Part shown: positions 8,034 through 18,800 of the stretch, one piece after another | Numbering within the stretch: the first letter of the stretch is position 1 | Layout: every line of letters begins with the position of its first letter | Origin: Orlajensenia leifsoniae | GTDB taxonomy: Bacteria; Actinomycetota; Actinomycetes; Actinomycetales; Microbacteriaceae | Reading direction: 5' to 3' | Length of the DNA: 64,000 bases | NCBI RefSeq assembly: GCF_004570845.1 | Contig: NZ_SPQZ01000001.1 | Location: forward strand, 62,001 to 126,000 | Program-made: the position numbers and the translations under genes | Notes under the pieces: model-generated | What the model was told of the DNA's origin: nothing | Database searches by the model: none | The model's input: only the letters and a program-made list of their open reading frames with translations

Positions 8034-8620
8034 CACCAGGTTCCGACGTACGCCGAGACGTCTTCGGGCGCGACGATGGTGCGGATGATCGGAAGGCCGC
8101 GGTTGATGGCCTGCTCGATGCGCTCGTCGAGCGCCGGGTTGGTCACCACGTAGTCGGTGAAGTCCGCGTCCTTCGCATAGACGCCGATCGGCAGGGTGAG
8201 TGCCTGGAAGAAGGAGAACAGCGGGCGGAACTGGTGCTCGATGATGAGGGCGTGGCGGTCGCTTCCACCGGTCGCGGCGAGCAGCACCGGCTTGTCGATG
8301 AGCGAGTACTGGCCGACGAAGTCGAAGAGGTGCTTGAACAGCCCGGTGAACGACGCCCGGTAGACGGGGCTGGCCACGATCAGCAGGTCGGCGGCCTCGA
8401 TGGCTCGCAGTTCCTCCTCGGCCTCGAGGGAGAGCTGATCGCGACGCAACGCCCCGGCGAAGGCGGGGCCGCTCACGCTCAGCTCGACGAAGCGCGTGCG
8501 CACCTCCACGGCACCGTCGAGCGTGCGCTCGAGCACGCGCACGATCTCGTGCACGAGGGCTGTGGTCTTCGACGGAGCGTGCAGGCTTCCGGAGACGGCG
8601 ACGACATTCAGGATGGGCAT
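8033..8620 (-). CDS. NAD(P)H-dependent FMN reductase (MsuE/SsuE-like)
   Basis: The product has 195 residues, a flavodoxin-fold reductase that makes FMNH2 for two-component monooxygenases. It shows the N-terminal GSLHAPSKT phosphate loop for FMN, the ASPVYRASFTGLFKHLFD segment diagnostic of this family, and a GGSDRH loop. The start at 8620 begins MPILNVVAVSGS as in relatives and lies 7 nt after a TAGCGT box (8628-8633, minus strand), so the operon is probably leaderless. It is the first gene of the operon and the only such reductase in the window, so it may also serve the monooxygenase at 22-23 kb. Confidence 0.9.
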   Translation of the reverse strand: MPILNVVAVSGSLHAPSKTTALVHEIVRVLERTLDGAVEVRTRFVELSVSGPAFAGALRRDQLSLEAEEELRAIEAADLLIVASPVYRASFTGLFKHLFDFVGQYSLIDKPVLLAATGGSDRHALIIEHQFRPLFSFFQALTLPIGVYAKDADFTDYVVTNPALDERIEQAINRGLPIIRTIVAPEDVSAYVGTW

Positions 8621-8690
8621 GGCAGCGACGCTAGGCGCGTGCCCGGCGTGCCGCCAGCACTCCAGCAACACGACGTAAGAGTGCGTTTTG

Positions 8691-10595
8691 TTACGGCTGT
8701 CGTTGCAATTCCGACGGCTCCGTCACCGGAAGGCGGCAGACGAAATCGCTGCAGAGGTAGGCGGCAGCGGCACCGTCGATGCTGGTGCGGAACTCGAGGA
8801 GCTCGAAACCCGCGTCGGCGAAGGCCGACGCCTGGGCATCGGTGACGATGGTGCTGACGGATGCCGGATGCCGACGCGCGGCGGCCGCGAGGGCGTCGCC
8901 GCCTGCGTGTGCGTCCGCGCTTGCGTCCGCCTGTGCGTCTGCGGCATCCGGGACCACCGTCACGAGTTGCACGATCGGTTGCGTGAGCCGGCGCATCGAC
9001 GCGAGCGCTCCGCCGGCGGCGAGGGGGTTGGCGAGGGCGCCGGGAGCCGCGAACCCGATCGCCGTGCGCGCCGCGTCGAGGAAGCGCCGGTCCGCCGTGA
9101 GCAGGAACAGCCTGTGCGCGGCATCGGCCGTGGCTGTGAGGCCCGACGGGTAGGCGCCCTCCGACGGGTCGACGCCGAGCGCGATGCCCTGGGAGGCGAG
9201 CACCGGGTCCGGCCCGCCCGGGACCGCGAAGAGTCCACCGTCGGTCGGGGTCACGGCGTCGATGAGGTCCCGCGCCGCGACGGCGTATCGGGCGACACCG
9301 CTGGCCAGGGCGAGGTCGATCAGTCCGCCGGCGAGCATGCCGTAGTCCTCGAGCGTCGCCGTGGCGTCGGAGGCCCGGCCGTCGAGCGAGGAGCGCACGA
9401 GCCGGTCGGGGCGCACGTGCCGGTCGAGCAGCAGGTCGGCGGCGCGGGTGGCCGCGGCGATCCACTCGGCGCGATCCAAGGCGAAACCGGCGCGGCTCAA
9501 CGCACCGATGGCGAGTCCGTTCCAGCCCGTGAGGAGCTTGCGGTCGAGGGCGGGCGGCGTCTCATGGGTACGCGCCTCCCGGTCGAGGGCGTAGTAGCCG
9601 CCCTCGGAGCGTCTGCCGTCGATGGTGCTCTCGGAGTCCTGGGCGCTGGCGAAGCCTCCATCGGGCAGCTGCATCCGTTCGAGCAGGAAGCGGGCGACCT
9701 CCGAGGCGACCGTCGCCGCCCACGGGTTGCGATCCGGGCTCTGCGCCCACGCCGTCGTGTAGTCGCCCAGCAGCAGCGCGTTGTCGTAGAGCATGCGCTC
9801 GTAGTGCGGTTCGGTCCAGTCGGGACGGGTGGCGTAGCGGAAGAACCCGCCCTCGACGGAGTCGCGGAGCGCTGAGGCGCCCATCGCCTTGAGAGTACGG
9901 AGCGCGGACGCGCCCCCCTCTCCGCCGCCCTCCAGGAGGAATCCGAGCACCGGAGCCACGGGGAACTTCGGCGCCGTGCCGAAGCCGCCGTGCACGTGGT
10001 CCTCGTGGGCGATGAGCCGACCGGCGGCGTCGTCGAGAGCCGCGGCGTCGGGGAGGTCGACGGCGCCGTCATGGGGCCCGGCCGAAGCCGCCCCGGCCGC
10101 TGCCAGCGCCTCGCCGATGGCCGAGGCCGTTCCCAGCACGTCGGCGCGTCGGTCGGCCCAGGCATCCGTCACGGCACCCAGAACCTGCAGGAACTCGGGC
10201 ACGCCCTGCACCGGCCGCGGCGGGAAGTAGGTGCCGGCGAAGAACGCCAGGCCGTCGGGGGTGGTGAAGACGCTGAGCGGCCAGCCGAGCTCCTTCGTGA
10301 AGGCGCCCGCGGCGGCCAGGTAGCTGGCGTCGACGTCGGGATGCTCCTCGCGATCGACCTTGATGGCCACGAAGTTCTCGTCGAGGTAGGCGGCCACGAC
10401 GGGGTCGCTGAAGCTCTCGCGCGCCATGACGTGACACCAGTGGCAGGTGGCGTAGCCGATGGAGACGAACACGGGAACGTCGCGCCGCTTCGCCTCGGCG
10501 AACGCCTCGGCTCCCCACGGCCACCACGCCACCGGATTGGAGGCGTGCGCGAGGAGATAGGGAGAGGTGGAGTCGGCCAATCGGTTGGGCGCCAT
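8691..10595 (-). CDS. Thioredoxin-domain protein of the YyaL/DUF255 family
   Basis: The product has 634 residues. The N-terminal ~170 residues are a thioredoxin-like DUF255 domain with the signature [15 protein letters not shown], whose two cysteines form a CxxC motif. The remainder resembles an (alpha/alpha)6 barrel like that of N-acylglucosamine 2-epimerases, with the FHYATRPDW-like and [10 protein letters not shown] motifs of the family. The function in bacteria is not settled; a redox or sugar role has been suggested. A TAGGCT box lies 6 nt before the ATG (10602-10607, minus strand). The length is slightly below the 650-700 usual for the family, but both domains appear whole. Confidence 0.88.
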   Translation of the reverse strand: MAPNRLADSTSPYLLAHASNPVAWWPWGAEAFAEAKRRDVPVFVSIGYATCHWCHVMARESFSDPVVAAYLDENFVAIKVDREEHPDVDASYLAAAGAFTKELGWPLSVFTTPDGLAFFAGTYFPPRPVQGVPEFLQVLGAVTDAWADRRADVLGTASAIGEALAAAGAASAGPHDGAVDLPDAAALDDAAGRLIAHEDHVHGGFGTAPKFPVAPVLGFLLEGGGEGGASALRTLKAMGASALRDSVEGGFFRYATRPDWTEPHYERMLYDNALLLGDYTTAWAQSPDRNPWAATVASEVARFLLERMQLPDGGFASAQDSESTIDGRRSEGGYYALDREARTHETPPALDRKLLTGWNGLAIGALSRAGFALDRAEWIAAATRAADLLLDRHVRPDRLVRSSLDGRASDATATLEDYGMLAGGLIDLALASGVARYAVAARDLIDAVTPTDGGLFAVPGGPDPVLASQGIALGVDPSEGAYPSGLTATADAAHRLFLLTADRRFLDAARTAIGFAAPGALANPLAAGGALASMRRLTQPIVQLVTVVPDAADAQADASADAHAGGDALAAAARRHPASVSTIVTDAQASAFADAGFELLEFRTSIDGAAAAYLCSDFVCRLPVTEPSELQRQP

Positions 10596-10636
10596 GTTCC
10601 CAGCCTACGGCTGGCCGTGCGGCGTACTCTGGCCGC

Positions 10637-11500
10637 ATGCCGGCTGCCGACGATGGCCTCGAGGAGCGCTCAGCGCTGCTCGCCCGCGTCTACTCCGCCG
10701 CCGGGCAGGCCGAGGTCGAACGATCCTTCGTCGACGAGGCCAGCGGAGAAGCCCTGCGGATGCGGCCCAGCGAGTGGGCGCTGCGGGAGTTCGACCGGGC
10801 GCAGGCCCTGGCCGCCGACGAAGCCGCCGCCGCTGCTCGGGACGCGCTCGGCGCTCCCGCCGAGGCGGCGCATGCCGGCTCCGATGACGCGCCTGAGGAC
10901 ACAGCATCCGACGCCGAGAGCTCGCCGCGCGCGAGACGCGGCTGGCGCGGCGCCGCCCTCGTCGCGGCCGGAGTCGCCGTCGGGCTCATCGCCGCCTACG
11001 GAGCCCAGACCGTCGTCGACGAGTCGACTCCGCCGACCAGGATCGGCAGCACCGGAGCCGTCTCGTACTTCGGAGCAGCCGAACCGCCGACCGACCACGC
11101 AGTGCTGGCCGTCTTCGATCGCACGCCGCCCGACGTGCGCACGCTGCCGACCGAGATCCTCGCGGAGTTCGACGCCATCGATGTGCAGCGCATCTACGAC
11201 CCGTCGACGAACGGCGGCGACTACGACATCTTCGCTGCCCGCAAGAGTCGCGACCTGTACTGCCTCGTGCTGCTGAAGACCGGGGAGAAGTATCAGGCGA
11301 ACTGCGGCACAGAGCAGCAGATCATCGAGGAGGGTCTGCGCGTCACGGCCGTCGTGCCCGCCCAGCGAGCCGTCAGCCTGCTCGCCGACAACGCCACCTC
11401 CACGCCGCCGCCGACGCAGGCGCCGTGGCAGGTGGAAGCCCACTGGAACCGTGACGGCACATTCTCGCTGTCAGGGTCGCCAGTGGGCTTCACGGGCTGA
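10637..11500 (+). CDS. Unknown protein with a central membrane helix
   Basis: The product has 287 residues: an acidic, Ala-rich cytoplasmic N-terminal region (1-95), one membrane segment at about 100-118, and an external C-terminal domain with two cysteines (near 203 and 216). The topology, a cytosolic tail plus an outside sensor-like domain, resembles anti-sigma factors or similar envelope proteins, but no zinc motif or sigma-factor gene is adjacent. I do not assign a function. A TACTCT box at 10625-10630 precedes the ATG by 6 nt. It is divergent from the DUF255 gene. Confidence 0.7.
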   Translation: MPAADDGLEERSALLARVYSAAGQAEVERSFVDEASGEALRMRPSEWALREFDRAQALAADEAAAAARDALGAPAEAAHAGSDDAPEDTASDAESSPRARRGWRGAALVAAGVAVGLIAAYGAQTVVDESTPPTRIGSTGAVSYFGAAEPPTDHAVLAVFDRTPPDVRTLPTEILAEFDAIDVQRIYDPSTNGGDYDIFAARKSRDLYCLVLLKTGEKYQANCGTEQQIIEEGLRVTAVVPAQRAVSLLADNATSTPPPTQAPWQVEAHWNRDGTFSLSGSPVGFTG

Positions 11501-11529
11501 GCCGGCCGAACCGGCCTGACCGTGGGCGC

Positions 11530-12844
<1,315 letters not shown>

Positions 12845-12931
12845 GATGACTCCAACGCTAACCGCGTTTCGGATCGCATCCGCTCTCCGAGGGCGGGCGA
12901 CGGATGCCGACCCTCGAGTCGGGATCGTCCG

Positions 12932-13684
12932 TCAGCGGTACCGGCGTCCTTCGTCGCGTCGGAACAGCAGCAGCGCCAGCGCGAAGGTGACGACGGTCCA
13001 GGCGAGGACCCCCAGCCACACCCACGGCTCGAGGTCGCCGCCCTGCACCGCCCAGATGACCAGCTCGCGGGCCTGCCGCGATGGCGTGAACATCGAGATG
13101 GTGTTCAGCCAGTCGGCGAAGAGGAACGGCGGCAGGAACAGGCCGCCGATGAAGGCGAGCGCGAACATCACCACCTGGACGACGGCTATGGCGGCCTTCG
13201 ACGGCATCGAGTAGCCGATGCAGATGCCGATGAACATGAACGGCAGGCCCGACACGGCGAGAGCGACGAAGCCGGCGAGCACGTTGCCGAGCGGCGCCTC
13301 GGCCGCCGTCGCGAGACCGCCGATCACGATCACCGGGATGATCGCGGCCAGTCCCATGGCGCCCGTCGAGAACACGTGCGCCAGCACTCGCGCGACCCCG
13401 GGCGCCGGCAGGGTGCGCAGGTAGGGATCCCATGGCTTCTCCCGCGCCTCGGAGATGTTCAGTCCGAAGCTGAACAGCGCATTCGACATCACGGCGAACA
13501 CGCACAGCGAGATCACGGCCTGCGTCGCGAACACCGGGTCGTCGGCCACCGTGCGCTGCGGCACCACGAAGAACAGCAGGGCGAGCGAGGGGAACGCCAG
13601 CGACCCGATGAGAGCGATCGGGATGCGCGCGGTCTCGATGAGGTTGTACTTCGCGTGCAGCAGGGTGAGCTGGACCGTGCTCAT
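12932..13684 (-). CDS. ABC-2 type transporter permease
   Basis: The product has 250 residues with six predicted membrane segments and the ABC-2 layout of drug and lipid exporters: a short cytosolic N-terminus, a conserved NISEAREKPWDPYLRTLP cytosolic loop, and a C-terminal GGLFLPPFLFADWLN extracellular turn. The ATG overlaps the stop of the ATPase gene (ATGA), so the two form one exporter. It is last in an operon that starts with a membrane protein and a winged-helix regulator. The substrate is unknown. Confidence 0.88.
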   Translation of the reverse strand: MSTVQLTLLHAKYNLIETARIPIALIGSLAFPSLALLFFVVPQRTVADDPVFATQAVISLCVFAVMSNALFSFGLNISEAREKPWDPYLRTLPAPGVARVLAHVFSTGAMGLAAIIPVIVIGGLATAAEAPLGNVLAGFVALAVSGLPFMFIGICIGYSMPSKAAIAVVQVVMFALAFIGGLFLPPFLFADWLNTISMFTPSRQARELVIWAVQGGDLEPWVWLGVLAWTVVTFALALLLFRRDEGRRYR

Positions 13685-14622
13685 GATCGTGCTCCTTCAG
13701 ATTCGGACGCGTCTTCGGGCGCGTCTTCTGGCGCGTCTTCTGGCGCGTCTTCGGTGAGGGTGAGGAAGGCCTCCTCGAGCGTGGCCCCGCGCACGGCGAG
13801 CTCGGAGAACGGGATGCCCGACCGCACCAGCTCGACGATGAGCCTGTCGGAATCCTGGGCGTAGAAGGTCGTCGTGCCGTCTCCGGATGCCTCATGCCTG
13901 ACGACCCCGTCGAGGGTGGCGATGCGCTCCACCTCGGGCGAGACCAGCCGCACCCGACGCAGCGCCACGCGGGCGAGCACCGCCGGCAACGCGTCATCGG
14001 CGATCACGCGGCCGTGGGCCATCACCACCACCCGTTGCGCCAGCGCCTCGATCTCCTCGAGGTAGTGGCTCGTGACGACGACAGTGGCTCCAGCCTCATG
14101 CTGGCGCCGGAGGGCGTCCCACAGAGTGCGGCGGGCATCGACGTCGAGTCCGGTGGTCGGTTCGTCGAGCAGCACGAGCCGCGGCTTGCCGACGAAGGCC
14201 AGCGCCACGCTCAGCCGACGCTTCTGCCCGCCCGAGAGCGAGCCTGTCTGGCGACGCAGGAGTTCGGTCAGCCCGAAGTCCCCCGCGAGCTCGGCTGTCG
14301 GCATCCGTTCGGGGAAGTGCCTGCCGACGAAGTCGATGACCTCACCGACGCGCAGGGTGTCCGGCAGCGCCGTCTCCTGCGGGGTGCTGCCCAGCGCGAC
14401 GCGGTTGCGGTGGTCTCCGGGCGACCCGCCGAACAGGCGCACGGTTCCGCTCGAGGGCGAGCGCAGCCCTTCGAGCAGGGAGATGAGCGTGGTCTTGCCC
14501 GCACCGTTCGGGCCGAGCAGCCCGAGGATGCTGCCGGGCTCGATGTCGAGCGAGACGTCGTCGAGGGCGAGCTGGTCACCGAAGCGACGGCTGACGTTCG
14601 TGAGTGAGGCGAGTGCGGTCAT
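13681..14622 (-). CDS. ABC exporter ATP-binding protein
   Basis: The product has 313 residues. It shows Walker A GPNGAGKTT (about 39-47), signature SLSGGQKRR, Walker B LVLLDEPTTGLD and an H-loop TSHYLEE, the pattern of DrrA-like exporters. Residues past 225 form the small C-terminal regulatory domain. The last ~20 residues are an acidic run of EDAP units encoded by a 12-bp tandem repeat, likely slippage-prone and not needed for ATPase function. It is coupled to the permease downstream and to the winged-helix gene upstream by 4-bp overlaps. Confidence 0.92.
   Translation of the reverse strand: MTALASLTNVSRRFGDQLALDDVSLDIEPGSILGLLGPNGAGKTTLISLLEGLRSPSSGTVRLFGGSPGDHRNRVALGSTPQETALPDTLRVGEVIDFVGRHFPERMPTAELAGDFGLTELLRRQTGSLSGGQKRRLSVALAFVGKPRLVLLDEPTTGLDVDARRTLWDALRRQHEAGATVVVTSHYLEEIEALAQRVVVMAHGRVIADDALPAVLARVALRRVRLVSPEVERIATLDGVVRHEASGDGTTTFYAQDSDRLIVELVRSGIPFSELAVRGATLEEAFLTLTEDAPEDAPEDAPEDASESEGARS
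13705..13752 (-). repeat. Four 12-bp repeats inside the ABC ATPase gene
   Basis: Four in-frame 12-bp units start at 13705, 13717, 13729 and 13741. They encode the C-terminal EDAP-EDAP-EDAP-EDAS tail. Because the unit is four codons long, copy-number change would lengthen or shorten the tail without a frameshift. Confidence 0.9.
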
Positions 14623-14915
14623 GATGTGGTTCCCAACACTGATCTGAGCGTCTCCATGTAGTCCTCGAAGGCGCGGCGTCCGGTCTTGCTGAGGGAGAGA
14701 TACGTGACCGGGGTGCGGCCCTTGTGCGACTTCTCGACGTCGATGTAGCCAGCATCCTCGAGCTTGCGGAGGTGTGTGGACAGATTGCCGGCCGTCATGT
14801 CGAGCAGCTCCTGCAGGCGTGGGAAGGCGATGGACTCCCCCGGCTCGCGCGTGGCGAGGGCTGCGGTGATGCGAAGTCGGGCCTGGGCGTGGATGACGGG
14901 GTCGAGGTCAGCCAC
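14619..14915 (-). CDS. Winged-helix transcriptional regulator
   Basis: The product has 98 residues, a single winged helix-turn-helix of the MarR/PadR-like group. The recognition helix region is TAGNLSTHLRKLEDAGYI and the wing is KSHKGRTPVTYLSLSKTGR. Such regulators usually repress their own operon. The gene overlaps the ATPase gene by 4 bp and the upstream membrane-protein gene by 8 bp. The inverted repeat ACTTTG-N5-CAAAGT before the operon is its likely operator. The ligand or signal is unknown. Confidence 0.87.
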   Translation of the reverse strand: MADLDPVIHAQARLRITAALATREPGESIAFPRLQELLDMTAGNLSTHLRKLEDAGYIDVEKSHKGRTPVTYLSLSKTGRRAFEDYMETLRSVLGTTS

Positions 14916-15642
14916 GGGACTGCGCTCCGGATGCGGTTGCTGACGCCGTTCCCGACGTCTTGGCCCGGAGCGAGCGCAGGTGGATGATCGACGCGATGCC
15001 GAGCCCGAGGAAGCCGATGCCGCCGCCGATCGCCAGCACCAGGTAGTGCGTCGGGTAGCCGAAGTAGGGGGCGATGACGGCGATCAGCACCGTCCAGCCA
15101 CCGAGCACGACGGACGGCACCGCCCGCCAGATCGCGCCGGCGACGATGAACATCACACCGGAGAACAGCACATAGGCCGTCGGATAGAAGATGTTCGCGA
15201 GTTCGCGGTCCATGCCGTTGACGGCGAGCGCTCCCCCGAACCCGGCGATCGCGAGGCAGCCGACCCACCAGGTCATCCCGTACACGGCTCCCGTGAACGA
15301 CGACCCCGACGAGGCACGGATGCCACGACTCGAGCGCACTCCGAGGAAGGTCGAGACGCCGATGGCCACGGCGATCAGCACGCAGAACACCGCGATGGCG
15401 AGGCCGAGCGGGATGCCGAACTCGGGCTGGAGGCCGTCGATGAGCCAGAGGCATCCGAAGCCCACCAGCCAGGCCACGCCCCAGGTGAGCATGATGATCG
15501 GAACGAAGCCGCCCATCTGCCCCTGCACGCTGCGCTGCTGGTCGTTCAGCAGTGCCAGCATCTGTTCGGGCGCCAGCGGCTCGTCGTCGTGATCGATGTC
15601 GTGGTCTGCGGGAGCGGCGCCCCCGGTGTCGTGATTCGTCAT
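14908..15642 (-). CDS. Membrane protein of the regulated ABC operon
   Basis: The product has 244 residues with an acidic, His/Asp-rich N-terminus (about 1-45) followed by six predicted membrane segments. No catalytic motif is seen. It is the first gene of an operon with a winged-helix regulator and an ABC-2 exporter. Similar membrane proteins occur next to this regulator type in actinobacteria, but I do not know a function. AGGAAAG upstream of the ATG at 15642 serves as ribosome site. Confidence 0.8.
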   Translation of the reverse strand: MTNHDTGGAAPADHDIDHDDEPLAPEQMLALLNDQQRSVQGQMGGFVPIIMLTWGVAWLVGFGCLWLIDGLQPEFGIPLGLAIAVFCVLIAVAIGVSTFLGVRSSRGIRASSGSSFTGAVYGMTWWVGCLAIAGFGGALAVNGMDRELANIFYPTAYVLFSGVMFIVAGAIWRAVPSVVLGGWTVLIAVIAPYFGYPTHYLVLAIGGGIGFLGLGIASIIHLRSLRAKTSGTASATASGAQSRG

Positions 15643-15694
15643 GATCGACTCGCTTTCCTGTCACGCCGTCATCGGGTTCGTACTGGCGCTACTA

Positions 15695-15711
15695 ACTTTG
15701 TAATGCAAAGT
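15695..15711. promoter_or_regulatory. Probable operator of the winged-helix/ABC operon
   Basis: A perfect inverted repeat, ACTTTG-TAATG-CAAAGT, lies about 53 bp before the first gene of the operon. A further half site, ACTTTG, lies at 15729-15734. It sits in an unusually AT-rich stretch that also holds the promoter. Binding by the winged-helix protein is inferred from position. Confidence 0.7.
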
Positions 15712-15807
15712 ACTCTGCGATGTCAATGACTTTGTCGACACTCAACAGCGCACCGCTCCACCCGTGCTGCAGAAAGGACTGGAATGCACCGCGCTGTCCA
15801 ACCGGAA

Positions 15808-15840
15808 CTGCTGCGCCGGCGGCCAACAAACGCGCAGCAG
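15808..15840. repeat. Inverted repeat CTGCTGCGC / GCGCAGCAG upstream of hrpA
   Basis: Two perfect 9-bp arms are separated by 15 bp, ending 37 bp before the hrpA start. The same arm sequence occurs in the hairpin after the DEAD-box gene at 58754-58806. It could act as a terminator or an RNA structure near the hrpA promoter. Confidence 0.6.
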
Positions 15841-15877
15841 CCGAATGAACCCCCGCACCGGCTTAAGATGGAGGGCT

Positions 15878-18800
15878 ATGGCTGAGACCGCGACCACCCC
15901 CACGATCCCGGTCATCACCTACCCTCCGGAGCTGCCGGTCAGTCGAATGCGCGGCGAGATCGCCGACGCCATCCGAGACAACCAGGTCGTGATCGTGGCC
16001 GGGGCGACCGGTTCGGGCAAGACGACGCAGCTGCCGAAGATCTGCCTCGAGCTGGGTCGCAAGAACATCGGCCACACTCAGCCACGGCGCCTCGCGGCTC
16101 GCACGATCGCCGAGCGCATCGCCGAGGAGCTCGGCGACGAGCTGGGTGGTCTCGTCGGCTACCAGGTGCGCTTCACCGATCGCTCGTCGGCCGACACCCG
16201 CGTGAAGCTGATGACCGACGGCATCCTGCTCAACGAGATGCACCACGACAGGCTGCTGTCGAAGTACGACACGATCATCATCGACGAGGCGCACGAGCGC
16301 AGCCTCAACATCGACTTCCTCATCGGCTACCTGAAGCAGCTGCTCCCCCGCCGCCCCGACCTCAAGGTCATCGTCACCTCGGCGACCATCGACCCGGCGA
16401 GCTTCGCGAAGCACTTCGCGGATGCCGACGGCACACCCGCCCCGATCATCGAGGTGTCGGGGCGCACCTTCCCCGTCGAGATCCGCTATCGACCCCTGGT
16501 CGCCGAGACGGAGGGCGATGACGAGGACGACGACGGAGCCGCCCGCGACGACAAGGACTACCTGCAGGGCATCATCGACGCCCTCGACGAGCTCGCACGC
16601 GAGTCGACGGGCGACGTCCTCGTCTTCCTGTCGGGCGAGAACGAGATCCGCGACGCCGAGGAGGCCGTGCGCGGCCACTACCAGGGTGGGGCATCCGTCA
16701 CCGAGGTCCTGCCCCTGTACGGCCGCCTCTCGTCCGCCGACCAGCACCGTGTGTTCGAGCCCTCGAAGACCGCCGGCGTTCGACGTCGCATCGTGTTGGC
16801 CACCAATGTGGCGGAGACCTCGCTCACGGTTCCCGGCATCCGGTACGTGGTGGATGCCGGAACTGCGCGCATCAGCCGGTACAGCGTGCGCTCGAAGGTG
16901 CAGCGCCTGCCGATCGAGGCGATCTCGCAGGCGTCGGCGAACCAGCGCTCCGGCCGTTCCGGCCGCACGAGCGACGGCATCGCCATCAGGCTGTACTCCG
17001 AGGAGGACTTCACCCGTCGCCCCGAGTTCACCGAGCCCGAGGTGCTGCGCACGAACCTCGCCGCCGTCATCCTGCAGATGATCTCGCTCGGACTCGGATC
17101 CATCGAGGACTTCCCGTTCCTCACGCCGCCGGACTCGCGCGGCATCAAGGACGGCCTGGACCTGCTGAAGGAGCTGGGCGCGGTGGAGAAGGGCGCCTCG
17201 TTGCGTCTCACGCGCATCGGACGCGACCTCGCCCGCCTGCCCATCGATCCGCGCTTCGGCCGCATGGTCATCGAGTCGAAGACGCAGGCCGTGAGCCGCG
17301 AGGTGCTGGCGATCGTGGCCGGCATCACCATCCAGGATCCGCGGGAGCGTCCGCTCGAGAAGCGGCCCCAGGCGGATCAGCTCCATGCCCGCTTCGCCGA
17401 CCCGACGAGCGACTTCCTCACCCTGCTGAACCTGTGGAACCACATCGAGAAGCAGCAGAAGGAGCTGTCGTCGAGCGCGTTCCGGCGACTCTGCAAGAGC
17501 GAGTTCCTCAACTACCTGCGCGTGCGGGAATGGCAGGACGTCTACCGCCAGCTGCGCCAGCTCGCGAAGCCGCTCGGCCTCACGGTGAACGACCGCGAGC
17601 TGGCCGGCGACTCCCCCGACGCCGACGGCATCCACAAGGCCCTGCTCTCGGGCCTGCTCTCCCACATCGGACTCAAGGACGAGAAGCCGGCCAAGGGCGC
17701 CGGCGGCCGCCCGCGCATCGAGTACATCGGTGCACGCCAGGCGCGCTTCGCCATCTTCCCGGGTTCATCGCTTGCCAAGAAGCAGCCGGATGCCGTCATG
17801 AGCGCCGAGCTCGTCGAGACCAGTCGCCTCTTCGGCCGCATGAACGCCGCCATCGACCCGGCCTGGGCGGAGCCGCTCGCCGGAGACCTGCTGAAGCGCA
17901 GCCACAGCGAACCGCACTGGGAGAAGACGCAGGGCGCTGTCGTCGCCTACGAGAAGGTGACGCTGTACGGAGTTCCGATCATCCCGAGGCGTCGGGTGCA
18001 GTTCGCCCGCATCGACCAGCCCTACGCCCGCGAGCTCTTCATCAGGCACGCGCTCGTGCAGGGCGAGTGGGACTCGAAGCAGGCCTTCGATCGCGCCAAC
18101 CGCAAGCTCCGCACCGAGCTCGAGCAACTCGAGGAACGCACGCGTCGCCGCGACATCCTGTTCGATGACGAGGCCGTCTTCGAGTTCTACGAGAAGCGCA
18201 TACCCGCCGACGTATATTCGACGCGGAGCTTCGAGGGATGGTGGCGGCGCGCTCGCAACGACACCCCCGACCTGCTCACGATGACGCCGGAGGCTCTGGC
18301 CCCAGAGGATGCACCCGAGGTCGACGAGACGGCCTACCCACCGAGCTGGCGGCAGGACGACCAGCGCTTCACGCTGCGCTACCGCTTCGAGCCGGGCGCG
18401 GTCGACGACGGCGTCACGGCTGTCATCCCGCTGGCCCTGCTCGCCCGGGTGAGCCCGAACGGCTTCGACTGGCAGGTGGCGGGCCTGCGAACCGAGCTCA
18501 TCGCCGCCATCATCAAGGCGCTCCCGAAGGCCATCCGTCGACAGGTCGTCCCGGCGAACGACTGGGCTGTGAAGATCGCGGCAGAGCTGCCGGATGAGCC
18601 GGCCGACGAGCCGTTCACCGCCGCCGTCGCCGCGATCATCCAGCGACTGACGTACACGGCCGTCACGGCCGCCGATGTCGAGCTCGACCGCATCCCCGGC
18701 CACCTGCGCGTGACCTTCAGCATCGTCGACGACCGCGGCCGGCCCGTCGCCTCGGGCAAGGACCTGCGCGCGCTGCAGCTGCAGCTCGCCGACAAGGCTC

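Noticed and set aside
15863-17665. A 600-codon leftward frame opposite hrpA
   Set aside because: It overlaps the conserved helicase core, has no ribosome site, and encodes a composition typical of antisense shadow frames.
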